Source of the DNA: a bacterium
GTDB lineage: Bacteria; NPL-UPA2; JAUVJM01
Direction: 5' to 3'
Assembly: GCA_030606215.1 (NCBI GenBank)
Contig: JAUWGW010000004.1
Location: 1-64,000 of the forward strand
DNA length: 64,000 nt
In this document: one piece after another, positions 52,538-61,585 of the stretch
Position numbering within the stretch: position 1 is the stretch's first letter
Layout: each line of letters begins with the position of its first letter
The notes under the pieces: generated by a model
Told to the model about the DNA's origin: nothing
The model's database searches: none
The model's input: the letters and a program-made list of their open reading frames with translations, nothing else
Made by a program: the position numbers and the translations under genes

Positions 52538-53538
52538 TCTACTCCCCTCCTTTCCTCTATTAATTTAACTACTTTCACAAAAGGCGTAATCTGAATACGC
52601 ACAAGTTTTCTTAGAATCGGGCGCCTCCCAATAAACTTAGCTGCAGGTGGACTTACCCGATAATAAAATTCAACAAATCTCCTTCCGAACTCATTCTTAA
52701 TGAGATATCTATCCCTGAAATCTGATAGAACTTTCACTTCGCCTGCCAGCTTACTGCCATATACGGCAGTTGCAATGAAACATCCTCCACCCGCTCCACC
52801 GCCATCATCATCCCCAGCATACCCAGGCGGATAAAGAATAGAAATCCCCTGTATATCATCATCTTCAAGAGTGCGTAACAATACTATATCGGCTAAGGTA
52901 TGCTCCGAAAGAAAATTCGGACCGCTCATCATTGTAGCCTCACAGCGATCCGGATACTTAGCCTTGAACTGAGCCCATGTCATAGTTGCTGGCGGTTCCG
53001 TTTCCCAATCCGTATGAGCCAAACCAAGCATATGCCCTACTTCATGCGTAACAACCCCCTGGATGTCAACTTTATTTGTCTCTCCGGTCGTTGTCCATTT
53101 CCAGTAAATATTGAGTGCTATATCAACTTCATCGAAATAGAGCGTTTCTGTATCATACCATCCGTAGTACGTCACCCCGTAAGTCCCAGGAACTTCAACT
53201 CCAGCAATAAAGCCCTCAGCAGTCCAGGCAATCATATTCACATCATCCTGTTCCAAATATCCAGTAGGAAAAGTTTCAGACGTTGTTCCATTATAATTGA
53301 AAGAACAAGATGCAGTCGCAACATCCTCCCATGTCTTGAAAGCCGCATAAATTGCTCCTACAGGCTCCGTAGCATCCGGGAGCCACCAGTTGCTGATTGT
53401 ATAATCTATAGGCAGATCATCGGCACTCCAGCGAAGGTAGTTACCTTTACCTGATTTGAGAAACCCGTATGCATGAGCCGCACCGGCATTGACAATACAG
53501 GCTAAAACAAGCACTAAGAGAAATCTTATTCCGCGCAT
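52534..53538 (-). CDS. Secreted matrixin-like zinc metalloprotease with CFI-box C-terminus
   Basis: The 334-residue protein has a signal peptide, the metzincin zinc motif HEVGHMLGLAH (GVVTHEVGHMLGLAHTD) and a Met-turn candidate TMMSG. A glycine linker leads to a C-terminal CFI box (GGGCFIATAVYGS), then SDFRDRYL and FYYRVSPPAAKFI. This tail is also on the BNR/FN3 protein at 54.6 kb. CFI-box tails occur on exported proteins in many diderms and probably direct surface sorting. The start at 53538 (MRGIRFLLVLVLA) gives a clean signal peptide. Confidence 0.85.
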   Translation of the reverse strand: MRGIRFLLVLVLACIVNAGAAHAYGFLKSGKGNYLRWSADDLPIDYTISNWWLPDATEPVGAIYAAFKTWEDVATASCSFNYNGTTSETFPTGYLEQDDVNMIAWTAEGFIAGVEVPGTYGVTYYGWYDTETLYFDEVDIALNIYWKWTTTGETNKVDIQGVVTHEVGHMLGLAHTDWETEPPATMTWAQFKAKYPDRCEATMMSGPNFLSEHTLADIVLLRTLEDDDIQGISILYPPGYAGDDDGGGAGGGCFIATAVYGSKLAGEVKVLSDFRDRYLIKNEFGRRFVEFYYRVSPPAAKFIGRRPILRKLVRIQITPFVKVVKLIEERRGVE

Positions 53539-54173
53539 TCTAAAATTCCCTTTATCTCGCAAACAAATTCAGAAAGAGGTTTGGCCGGAAGTGTTTTCTC
53601 ATTCAAGATTTTCATTTCCCCCGCATCCTGAACGCAAAGGTTAGAAAAATTGTTCCGAACCACTTTCTTGCCGCTTTCATCTACAAATATTTCATACTTC
53701 CCCTGCGCAAACCCGGAAACTTCATAAGTTCGACCTGTACTACCCTGCTGTAGTTGCAGAGCTTGCTCTGCTTCCCCTTCCCCAGCCTGTAGTCGCAAAG
53801 ATTGCTTTGCCTCCCGCAGAAAAACCAGCACCTCCTCACCTTCGTGAAAATGCGGCATATTACCCACTATCAGTCCCTTTCTCCCAACTTCACCTCCGGG
53901 ATGCCTCACGACAACCTGTTCGCCTCCACCACCCTTAATATACTCATCCACAACTACTGTAACATAAGTATAAATCCATTTTCCCTTTTCATCCCAACTG
54001 CATTCTTTCTCAACCACCTTCCCGGTAGCAATCATCTCAGCATTACTTACAAGTTCATCAAGCCCCAATCTGAGCATAAGTGCGGAAACAGGAGTTGTTA
54101 AAACAGCAACCAAAAATGCAGATATAATAACTCTTGTGACACCGAACCCTTGCAGTTTTGCAGTAGTCTTCAT
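53526..54173 (-). CDS. Secreted protein of unknown function, paired with the metalloprotease
   Basis: The 215-residue protein has a signal peptide (IISAFLVAVLTTPVSA) and a beta-rich domain opening with LDELVSNAEMIATGKVVEKE and YTYVTVVVDEYIKG, later VVVRHPGGEVG. I recall this family next to matrixin-type genes; its role is unknown, possibly an inhibitor or pro-domain partner. Two copies of the 23-bp TGTAGT palindrome are in frame and code for SLRLQ...AEQALQLQQG. It overlaps the protease gene by 13 bases. Confidence 0.65.
   Translation of the reverse strand: MKTTAKLQGFGVTRVIISAFLVAVLTTPVSALMLRLGLDELVSNAEMIATGKVVEKECSWDEKGKWIYTYVTVVVDEYIKGGGGEQVVVRHPGGEVGRKGLIVGNMPHFHEGEEVLVFLREAKQSLRLQAGEGEAEQALQLQQGSTGRTYEVSGFAQGKYEIFVDESGKKVVRNNFSNLCVQDAGEMKILNEKTLPAKPLSEFVCEIKGILECAE
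53749..53810. repeat. Tandem pair of the 23-bp TGTAGT palindrome inside a gene
   Basis: Copy A (53749-53771) has stem GCAGAG/CTCTGC; copy B (53788-53810) has GCAAAG/CTTTGC. The paired differences preserve the hairpin. The third copy is intergenic at 38687-38709. Confidence 0.7.
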
Positions 54174-54280
54174 TTAACTTTCCTTAGAAGTTCAAAATAT
54201 CGTTGGCGACTGGTTCTGAATCCATCTAATTCAAAAATCCTTATAAGTGTTTTGTAGTTAATGGGAACGATTTTGGGCAT
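54170..54280 (-). pseudogene. Truncated HicA-like toxin remnant
   Basis: ATG at 54280 overlaps the hicB stop (TGATG) and opens 36 codons: MPKIVPINYKTLIRIFELDGFRTSRQR, which resembles the HicA N-terminus (loose match to the ...LIRxLEKxGFxxxRQxGSH pattern). It then runs into YFELLRKVK and stops, so the GSH motif with the catalytic His and the rest of the fold are missing. The stop overlaps the next gene's ATG. Confidence 0.6.
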
Positions 54281-54564
54281 CAGGTAGCAACATGTTCTAT
54301 TTTAAGTTCTTCGATAGCTAAAGGTTCAGGAGCTACCCACCGCGGAACAGGCTCTGCAAAATGGACAAAACCTGCCTCTTCCAAAATCTCACTCAATGTT
54401 TTCATTCTTTCACATTCTTCCAAAAATAAAGAGACCGCTTCAGATAAACTTGCTTTTGCCTCTTCAGGAGTGTTTCCAAAACTTGAAACATTTAGTTCTG
54501 GAGAAACAGCAACATATTGACCATTTTCCTTGAATATCTCTACTCTGATTATAATGCTTTCCAT
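54280..54564 (-). CDS. HicB-family antitoxin
   Basis: The 94-residue protein has the HicB partial RNase H-like fold: IIRVEIFKENGQYVAVSPELNVSSFGNTPEEAKASLSEAVSLFLEEC. It normally neutralises HicA. Here the HicA gene directly behind it is a stump, so it may be an orphan. It sits four bases after the BNR/FN3 gene. Confidence 0.8.
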   Translation of the reverse strand: MESIIIRVEIFKENGQYVAVSPELNVSSFGNTPEEAKASLSEAVSLFLEECERMKTLSEILEEAGFVHFAEPVPRWVAPEPLAIEELKIEHVAT

Positions 54565-54568
54565 AATA

Positions 54569-56779
54569 TCATCCTCGCATCAAAAAATCTGCAACTTTTA
54601 TCCATGGTCTGAGCTGTATCCGCACCAGAAATCTTACTAAAGGTTTCTCAGAAATAAACTCGGCAACAGGAGGACTCACTCTATAGTACCCACTGACAAA
54701 TGCTCTACCTAAACTATTTCCCAATAAACACCTATCCCTGAATATTGAAAGAACCCTCACCTCTTCGGAAAGCGCACTTCCGTAACACGCAGTCGCAATG
54801 AAACATCCCCCGCCTGGACCAAAACCCTCACCCGCCCCCGGAGCAGACCCCGGAGCAGTTCCTGTCCCACTACCATATCCCGCAGTGGGAGCTGCGCTTG
54901 CTTCATTTGAATCCGAACTCTCATTATTACTTGTATCAATAGCAGTCACCACATAGTAGTAAGTTATTCCATTGGTAAGACCCGTATTTAGATAGAATGT
55001 AATTGGTGCTGCTACCGAATCTACATAATAATAGTAATTTCCGGAAACAATGCTCCTGTAAACATGATAACTGCTCAAATCAGCGTCACCGGGCGCAGTC
55101 CAGGATAAACTTACCTCTCCATTTCCCGCAGCAGCGCTCAAGCCAGTCGGAGCAGAAGGTGCGGTAGTATCATCAGCGTTAGGAGTTGCGTGAGTGTCAC
55201 TTGAATAACCGCTTTCATTTCCACCTGTATCAACAGCAGTAACAACATACCAGTAGCAGGTGCCATTGGTTACAGAAGTATCCGTATATTGCGATACAGA
55301 ACTTGTTGCAGTTGCAGCGGCGCCCCAGGCACCACGAGTTATTGCGCGATAAATATTGTAATAACTGAAATCTGCTTCAGTATTGTCAGCCCAGTCAAGC
55401 GTAATTACGCCATCACCAGCAGCAGCAGATAAACTTGAGGGCGCAGATGGCGCACCGCTCCCAACCGGTGCCGCACCATACCTCGCACATTTTATACTGC
55501 TGCCTGTATCACGCCAGACGACATAGACCTCACCAGTTGAACTTGCAACTACTGTGGGGTCTTCCTCGCTCCCCGAGGCTGTGTCACTTACGCGAAGGTC
55601 AGCTCCTGCCTCTCCACTTTCAACAATCCCATTACCATTAGTATCAATACCCCATCTAAATCCCGTTGTCTCATCTACATATGTTGCTTCCTGAAAATAG
55701 ATATGATTGTCTCTCGTATCCCGCCAAGCCGCATAAAGATGCGTTGTCCCCGGCTGAACTGCAATTGAAGCCTGGTCCTGGTCATATCCAGCATAACCAT
55801 CGCTTGCAATTCTTTTATCATCAGCAGTGTAATGCCATGTCACCCCGCCATCACGAGAATAATCAAAATATACATTCTTGATACCGCTTGAAGCAGCGCA
55901 CCAGACACAAAAGACCCAGTCACTTCCAACTTTTGACGCCGCTAAACCAGGACGCTGTTCCTGAACAGTCCCTGTGCCGCTTACTGTAGTATCAGCCTGC
56001 CATGTAACGCCCCCATCAGTACTATAGTCAAACTGAATAGAGTTGCCTATATATACCCATGCCACATATACATGAGATTCCCCTGATTTCTTAACTGCAA
56101 TGGCAGGATAACGTGCATGAGGATTATCGCTGACTGCAGTTGGACCGGTCCAACTCGTCCCCTCATTGGATGACGAGAAGGAGTAAATGTGGAAATTACC
56201 TGGGCCACCCTCCTTATTATCCCCAGTCACTACACAAACATTATCAATGCCGCTTACGTTCTCAACGGCAATATCCTGTTGAATAACAACCGAGGCCCCG
56301 TCTATCCCCTTATCCGCCGCATCCAGCTTCTTACTAAAAGCATATGGGCCTCCAGGGTGTGTAGATTTGAAACCCAACGCATAGTAAGTACTACTTGTTA
56401 GCACTGTATGTATCACATATGCATCCTGGGCATTATTTCTTGCAATTCTCGGGTACCATCTGCTGGCGGATTCCACCTTGGCTCCACTACCAAAGCTCGC
56501 ACCGTTATTTGTTGATTTCATGAAATAAATACAGTCTGCACTGTCTTTATAATCCTCATAAGTTACATAGATATAACTATTATCATCAATTGCGGCGTGC
56601 GGATGTAAAGCATAGGCTGAACTATCAACGGTGGTAGGTGTATTAAATGTTCTTGTGGTTTGTGCGGAAGCAATATTCGCATCGGGAAGGAATCTCACAG
56701 AAAAGCTTTGAAAAAATAAAAGAGTAAGCGCAGAACAAAAAAGAATCAGAAAAGAATACCGCTTTGTTTTCATGGACAC
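54569..56779 (-). CDS. Secreted BNR/sialidase-like repeat protein with two FN3 domains and CFI-box tail
   Basis: The 736-residue protein has a signal peptide, a six-bladed propeller with Asp-box-like motifs (SFSSSNEGTSWTGP, DYSRDGGVTWHY, YSTDGGVTWQA), two fibronectin III domains (about 445-540 and 543-640), a Gly/Ala linker and a CFI box (GGGCFIATACYGS). The last 80 residues align with the metalloprotease tail. No catalytic residues of sialidases were identified, so it is more likely an adhesin or structural protein. The GTG start at 56779 has GGAGG seven bases upstream. Confidence 0.8.
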   Translation of the reverse strand: MSMKTKRYSFLILFCSALTLLFFQSFSVRFLPDANIASAQTTRTFNTPTTVDSSAYALHPHAAIDDNSYIYVTYEDYKDSADCIYFMKSTNNGASFGSGAKVESASRWYPRIARNNAQDAYVIHTVLTSSTYYALGFKSTHPGGPYAFSKKLDAADKGIDGASVVIQQDIAVENVSGIDNVCVVTGDNKEGGPGNFHIYSFSSSNEGTSWTGPTAVSDNPHARYPAIAVKKSGESHVYVAWVYIGNSIQFDYSTDGGVTWQADTTVSGTGTVQEQRPGLAASKVGSDWVFCVWCAASSGIKNVYFDYSRDGGVTWHYTADDKRIASDGYAGYDQDQASIAVQPGTTHLYAAWRDTRDNHIYFQEATYVDETTGFRWGIDTNGNGIVESGEAGADLRVSDTASGSEEDPTVVASSTGEVYVVWRDTGSSIKCARYGAAPVGSGAPSAPSSLSAAAGDGVITLDWADNTEADFSYYNIYRAITRGAWGAAATATSSVSQYTDTSVTNGTCYWYVVTAVDTGGNESGYSSDTHATPNADDTTAPSAPTGLSAAAGNGEVSLSWTAPGDADLSSYHVYRSIVSGNYYYYVDSVAAPITFYLNTGLTNGITYYYVVTAIDTSNNESSDSNEASAAPTAGYGSGTGTAPGSAPGAGEGFGPGGGCFIATACYGSALSEEVRVLSIFRDRCLLGNSLGRAFVSGYYRVSPPVAEFISEKPLVRFLVRIQLRPWIKVADFLMRG

Positions 56780-56884
56780 GACTTAACCTCCCGTTTCAAC
56801 CAGTGAACAATCATCCGTGTTGATAGTTGCCTCATTCATGAGACTCTCCTGCAAGGTAAATATTCAGCGAACTACATCCCAACC

Positions 56885-56961
56885 TGTCATTCTGAGGAGC
56901 AACGCGACGAAGAATCTCTCGTAGATTCTTCCCCTTCGCTTCACTCATGGTCAGAATGACA
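56885..56961. repeat. TGTCATTCTGA palindromic repeat, copy 2
   Basis: Ends TGTCATTCTGA and TCAGAATGACA with the same flanks as copy 1 at 16299-16365, in opposite orientation. Fragments of the same family follow: TTCACAATGACA near 56994-57005 and TTCGCAATGACA at 57033-57044. Together they fill most of the 266-bp gap between the BNR gene and the barrel gene. Confidence 0.75.
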
Positions 56962-57045
56962 CGGCGTTTACTCTACGAGATTGCTTCACTTCGTTCACAA
57001 TGACAAGCGAGGAACCTAGCTCACAACCGCTCTTCGCAATGACAT

Positions 57046-57789
57046 TTAGAATCTGAATCCAAGCACTGCGCTGGTTGCTTTCTCATCAGAGAAACGCATT
57101 TCAACGCCCATAATGTAGTTCTCATCAAATACAAAGTCAAATCCTACAAAGAAACCAAAGTTGTCATCGGCAGCAAGCTGCCCGCTCTGTGAACCATATG
57201 TCCAGTCAACCTTGACATCTGAGTATCTCACCCCTGCGTGGAAAGATGTGGAGCTGAGTTTAAATGGTTCAACGAGTGATGTAGCATCACTCACAACATT
57301 CTCAATACACATATATAGGGACCCATCCCATTCCTTCCACTCTGCTGTCCTGTTGCCTGTCGTCTCCTTCGGCTCAAATGTGAAATACTGCGCCCCTCCT
57401 CCAAGACTCAGTCCTAACTTCAAATCCTCATAAAAATTTACTCTGAACCCGCCCCCCCAGGCTAAATCCCCTGAATGCGAATAGTTTGTTGAGGCATTTG
57501 GATTCCAGAGTTTAAGGTCGGATGAACCAACTTTTGCTAAAAGACTGATTCTATCAGAAAGCCCGTAAATAATCTTCGCAAGAGACTGTTTGCTTTCTAC
57601 ATCAAGAGCCTGTGTGCCGAATTTACTGTCAGAAAGGTTTCGTCCTTTCACTGAACTGTATTCAAAACCCATAATGTAACGACCCCTCTCCGGAAGAAAC
57701 CCGGGATTACCTTCTGAAGCACATTCGACAACCATCGCACACGCAAGAATCAGAATCCCTGCGCCAAGACAAATACTTATCTTTTTCAT
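57046..57789 (-). CDS. Outer-membrane beta-barrel protein
   Basis: The 247-residue protein has a signal peptide (ICLGAGILILACAMVVECA) and amphipathic beta strands through its length (RISLLAKVGSSDLKLW, LKLGLSLGGGAQYFTF), ending SAVLGFRF with a C-terminal aromatic. A strong promoter (57861-57890) drives it, so it is likely abundant. The family was not recognised. Confidence 0.7.
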   Translation of the reverse strand: MKKISICLGAGILILACAMVVECASEGNPGFLPERGRYIMGFEYSSVKGRNLSDSKFGTQALDVESKQSLAKIIYGLSDRISLLAKVGSSDLKLWNPNASTNYSHSGDLAWGGGFRVNFYEDLKLGLSLGGGAQYFTFEPKETTGNRTAEWKEWDGSLYMCIENVVSDATSLVEPFKLSSTSFHAGVRYSDVKVDWTYGSQSGQLAADDNFGFFVGFDFVFDENYIMGVEMRFSDEKATSAVLGFRF

Positions 57790-57860
57790 ACGCTACCCCT
57801 TTCCACAAAAAATACAGTGACCAGTGATCAATATTCAATGATGATTTTCATAGTGAAGTC

Positions 57861-57890
57861 ATTATAATCCTTAGCCGAAATTCCTGTCAA
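57861..57890 (-). promoter_or_regulatory. Strong consensus promoter of the outer-membrane barrel gene
   Basis: Perfect TTGACA (57890-57885) and perfect TATAAT (57866-57861), 18 bp apart. A leader of about 65 nt follows, containing CAGTGAcCAGTGAtCA (repeats within 57815-57832), a possible operator. Confidence 0.75.
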
Positions 57891-57939
57891 GGAGTTTATC
57901 ATCAACAGCAAAGTATTTCAAGAAATTAAGGAGAAGAAA

Positions 57940-58647
57940 TTAAGGAGAAGAGAAACGGTATTTTATCAGGGGCCGGAGCGCTGAGAAACCATCCCTCCAG
58001 GTAATTTTTTTCCCTTCTGTAGATTTCCTCCCTTTATAGTTAATCGGCACCTCAAAAATTTTAACTCCCTTACGCAGGAGTTTTACGGTAATCTCGGGTT
58101 CAAAGTCAAACCTGTTTGCATCAAAACTAATGCTTTTTAAGACATCTGTCTTAAACAATTTATAGCATGTCTCCATGTCGGAAAGATGACTTCCGTAGAG
58201 GACATTTGCTATAGTGGTGAGGATTTTATTTGCCCACCAGTGAAGTGATAGGAAATTCCTGTTCCCACCCATAAAACGACTGCCATATACGACATCTGCC
58301 TCACCTTTCAGAATTGGCTGCAGGAGAAGCAAATAATCTTTCGGGTCATATTCCAGATCAGCATCCTGAATGATTGTAAAGGTCCCTCTGACCTTCTTGA
58401 GAGCTGTTCTTATAGCAGCTCCCTTGCCTCTATTTCTTGCATGGAAAAGGATTTTAATGTGTGAGGAGTCATCCTTCCCCTGGATATATCCCTTCAGTAT
58501 CTCGCGGGTCCCATCAGTTGAAAAGTCATCAACAATAATCAGTTCTTTCTCAACAGGCAAGTCCATCACCCGACGGATAATTTCGCGGATAGTCGCCCTT
58601 TCATTATATACAGGCATCATAACAGAAAGTTTAGGGTTCATAGACAT
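57940..58647 (-). CDS. GT2 glycosyltransferase
   Basis: The 235-residue protein has the GT-A motifs VMMPVYNERATI, IVDDFSTDGT, QDADLEYDP and MGGNRNFLSLHWWANKILT, of the polyprenyl-phosphate hexosyltransferase type. It overlaps the large membrane glycosyltransferase by 17 bases, so it probably makes the lipid-linked donor for that enzyme. Confidence 0.85.
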   Translation of the reverse strand: MSMNPKLSVMMPVYNERATIREIIRRVMDLPVEKELIIVDDFSTDGTREILKGYIQGKDDSSHIKILFHARNRGKGAAIRTALKKVRGTFTIIQDADLEYDPKDYLLLLQPILKGEADVVYGSRFMGGNRNFLSLHWWANKILTTIANVLYGSHLSDMETCYKLFKTDVLKSISFDANRFDFEPEITVKLLRKGVKIFEVPINYKGRKSTEGKKITWRDGFSALRPLIKYRFSSP

Positions 58648-60454
58648 GGTCTGTGCCGAAACTAATTACATGAGGTAAAGAGGATAACCTTTCTTTCATG
58701 CTCAGCCACCTTTCCCTTCCGAACCTCTTCGCATGTATTATGGCATATTTTACTCCAAAGCCCTCCAAAAGAGCAATTGATTTTTCTGAAGGAAATTCCT
58801 GCATTACTCTATTGATTTCCCAGTAATCCGATGGAAAAAAACCGCTATACCCATTAACAAGCTTCTTCCAGTGAAATGTTGACCAGTACATATACCTTGC
58901 CTCCATGTAAACTCTTGGCGGCGAGGATGGCATAGGAAGCTCTACCACTGCAAAATCTCCTTCCTGCCGTGAAAGCCATCTGTAAACTTCCGGGACTCCT
59001 CCTGGAAATAGATAAAATCGAAAAGGGAAGCAGGAATACTCTGCAATTAACAAAAGCAGAATCAAGGCGCATATTACTTTTCTCCAGCGCAGCAAACCGG
59101 CTTTAAGAAAATTCCTGATGCCAAAACCAGCCAGCACACTTATACTGAATGTTACCATCATTCCCCAGCGTGCAGCAACACGAAGGCTCTGGAAAGGCGG
59201 GAAAAGTTTATAAAACATTCGGTACAGAAAGAAAGCAGGACCGAGGGAGAGGATAAATGTAAATATAAGCAAGAAAAGATAGAACCTCTGGTTTTCTATA
59301 ACCATGCGATTGCGAATAAACCGGCAGAGGAAAAACGGTTCCTTGCGGCGAAATAAGAAGTAACGAATAACAAAAAGAAGTGCAGTAATCATAACGGGGT
59401 TGGTCATCCGGTGTGCGCTAAAGTGTAGTCTGCCTATATCAAATGAAAATCCGCCGGTAATAAGAATAAATAAACCAAAAATCAAACTGATGATGATGAG
59501 AATGTCTATAAAATAAAATTTTAATTGAGCTCTTTCTCTTCTTTCCCGCCGTGATATAAACCCGTAGACACTCAGGAAAATCGCAAGAAGCCCCGGGAAG
59601 AGTCTTTTCTCATGGTCTCCGAAAATAATACTGAAGCGTTTATAGAGATGATTGGAAGGTGAAGCCGCCAGATAACTCTCCACATCTGCGGAGTAATGCT
59701 TCACTTCCGAAATAGAACGCACAAAATTCATTTCCTTCTGAACACGCGCGTAGGGTTTGTAAAAAGGATATAGTGAAATACCGGCAATGAGGATAAAAAG
59801 GAGAATTCCGGCGAAATTCTTCCTCGTGAGTTTTCTCCTGAATATAAACCACACAAACATACAGCCAATACTTACACTCAAGAAAACTGCATAGTAGCCG
59901 CATGAAAGACACTGAAGCACAAAAAATAATGTAAAAAGAAGCAAATCTTTATATCTTTTTTTGTCAAAAAATTTGTGTAAATATAAAAATGCAAACGGCA
60001 TCCAGTGATTTGTTAGAAGCTGGAGATGGGCAACATGGTCAAACCTATACGGGCAGAAGGCAAAAATCATACCCGAGACAATCCCGGCGAATCGACTGCC
60101 TGTCAGATACGATACAAGACAGTACATCCCAAACCCCGCAAGAATAAATGAAAGCAAAAAAACTGTATTGTAAGCAAGCATTGGTTTTCCCGTGATTACT
60201 ATGACAGGTAGAGCAATCAGGCTGCTTGCAAAGAGATGTTCAGAATAAGCGAGAGCGGACTTATGTGGATGGAAAATGTTTGCCTCGAACAGGGATAAAG
60301 GTTCATTTAAAATCTGATGCACATCCCAGGCAAGTATCCAGGTATTGAGAAGGGGGTCCCCAACATCACTTATCGCTCTATCCATATTGAGGATGAGGGG
60401 ATATGTAAGGAGAACGGAAAGAATGCAGAAAAAGATAAATGCAAAAATCTTCAT
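58631..60454 (-). CDS. Large membrane protein, GT-C glycosyltransferase-like
   Basis: The 607-residue protein has about 12 membrane segments and a first periplasmic loop with ISDVGDPLLNTWIL, a pattern seen in YfhO/GT-C-like enzymes, then a C-terminal soluble domain. The GD in the first loop is a candidate catalytic acidic site. The start overlaps the GT4 gene by four bases. Confidence 0.72.
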   Translation of the reverse strand: MKIFAFIFFCILSVLLTYPLILNMDRAISDVGDPLLNTWILAWDVHQILNEPLSLFEANIFHPHKSALAYSEHLFASSLIALPVIVITGKPMLAYNTVFLLSFILAGFGMYCLVSYLTGSRFAGIVSGMIFAFCPYRFDHVAHLQLLTNHWMPFAFLYLHKFFDKKRYKDLLLFTLFFVLQCLSCGYYAVFLSVSIGCMFVWFIFRRKLTRKNFAGILLFILIAGISLYPFYKPYARVQKEMNFVRSISEVKHYSADVESYLAASPSNHLYKRFSIIFGDHEKRLFPGLLAIFLSVYGFISRRERRERAQLKFYFIDILIIISLIFGLFILITGGFSFDIGRLHFSAHRMTNPVMITALLFVIRYFLFRRKEPFFLCRFIRNRMVIENQRFYLFLLIFTFILSLGPAFFLYRMFYKLFPPFQSLRVAARWGMMVTFSISVLAGFGIRNFLKAGLLRWRKVICALILLLLIAEYSCFPFRFYLFPGGVPEVYRWLSRQEGDFAVVELPMPSSPPRVYMEARYMYWSTFHWKKLVNGYSGFFPSDYWEINRVMQEFPSEKSIALLEGFGVKYAIIHAKRFGRERWLSMKERLSSLPHVISFGTDHVYEP

Positions 60455-61578
60455 TGGAGGTACTTGAAGCGGGAAGGAGTTTTAATTAGCTCCTGGTAAA
60501 GTTCCATTGTTCTCTCGGCTATCAGTTTCCAGGATACAGCTTTTCTGACATATTCTCTCGCGTTTCTTGATAACTCATTCCTTAAAGCATCATCCGTTAG
60601 AATCTTTACGATATACTCTACAAACTCCTCATCACTCGCTGCGACAAGACCGCACTTTATCCCTGTAGCTGCTTCTCTCAGACTCCTCACGTCAGGCGAA
60701 ACAACTACAGGAGCTCCGAAAGCAAGACAGTGCGCAAAAATTCCGCTCTGCGCTCCTTTCCGATACGGCAGCGGGACGACATCAGCGGCTGACATAATTG
60801 TATCAAAAGTCTCCTGCGAAATTTGTCCTCTCACAACAAGAATTTTTTTAGAGGCGGGCGAATTCTCTGCCAGGCCTAACAACTCATCCCTATAATCATG
60901 ATATTCATCCTGCCGAAGCTTGCTCGCAATAACGAGAACTGCTTTTTCTACTCTTTCTGCTATCTGCGGGAATATTCTGATTATTCTATCCATCCCTTTT
61001 GTCCGACGGAAATATCCGCAGAGAAGAACCACTTTCGCATCTTCATCTAAACCAATTTTCTTCTTCGCCTCCGGCACCGGTTCAAGCTCCCTTGCACCAT
61101 GGGGAATAACCCGGATATTGTCAAACTGCCCAACTTCCCTCAGGATAGCAGACTTCTGATATTTCTCGTGGACGATAACTCTCTCAGCTCCCATAAGAAT
61201 GGCATCCAGCACAATTCTTCTCTCCTTCGGAATCTCCTCGTAGACGGTATGCAGGGTAATAACAACGGGAATACCCGCAAGTTTGAATCTATATACAAGA
61301 GGAATACAGCTTATGCCTTCAGGTTTTCCGAAGAGTAGAAATTCATGCTGGATATGAACAATATCAGGAGTAAATTTGATCATCATCCTGAAAACCTTTT
61401 TAGCCAAATCGGTGTCTTCTGAATCAAAAGCAGGATAGACTTTCTCGCCTCTTCCCCCGAACTGACTTACTATATAAAGTTCATGCCCGAGAGCGGTAAG
61501 CCTGTCTGTAAGATATTTAGTATAAGTAGCTATCCCGCATTCAATAGGCGGATATGTAGAAACAACACCTATACGCAT
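60451..61578 (-). CDS. GT4 glycosyltransferase
   Basis: The 375-residue GT-B protein has the N-domain (STYPPIECGIATYTKYL, HIQHEFLLFGKPEG) and the C-domain with GYFRRTKGMDRII and the E-x7-E region (ADVVPLPYRKGAQSGIFAHCLAFGAPVV). It transfers a sugar from a nucleotide donor in the cytoplasm, probably to a surface glycan made with its two neighbours. Confidence 0.88.
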   Translation of the reverse strand: MRIGVVSTYPPIECGIATYTKYLTDRLTALGHELYIVSQFGGRGEKVYPAFDSEDTDLAKKVFRMMIKFTPDIVHIQHEFLLFGKPEGISCIPLVYRFKLAGIPVVITLHTVYEEIPKERRIVLDAILMGAERVIVHEKYQKSAILREVGQFDNIRVIPHGARELEPVPEAKKKIGLDEDAKVVLLCGYFRRTKGMDRIIRIFPQIAERVEKAVLVIASKLRQDEYHDYRDELLGLAENSPASKKILVVRGQISQETFDTIMSAADVVPLPYRKGAQSGIFAHCLAFGAPVVVSPDVRSLREAATGIKCGLVAASDEEFVEYIVKILTDDALRNELSRNAREYVRKAVSWKLIAERTMELYQELIKTPSRFKYLQ

Positions 61579-61585
61579 TATTCAC

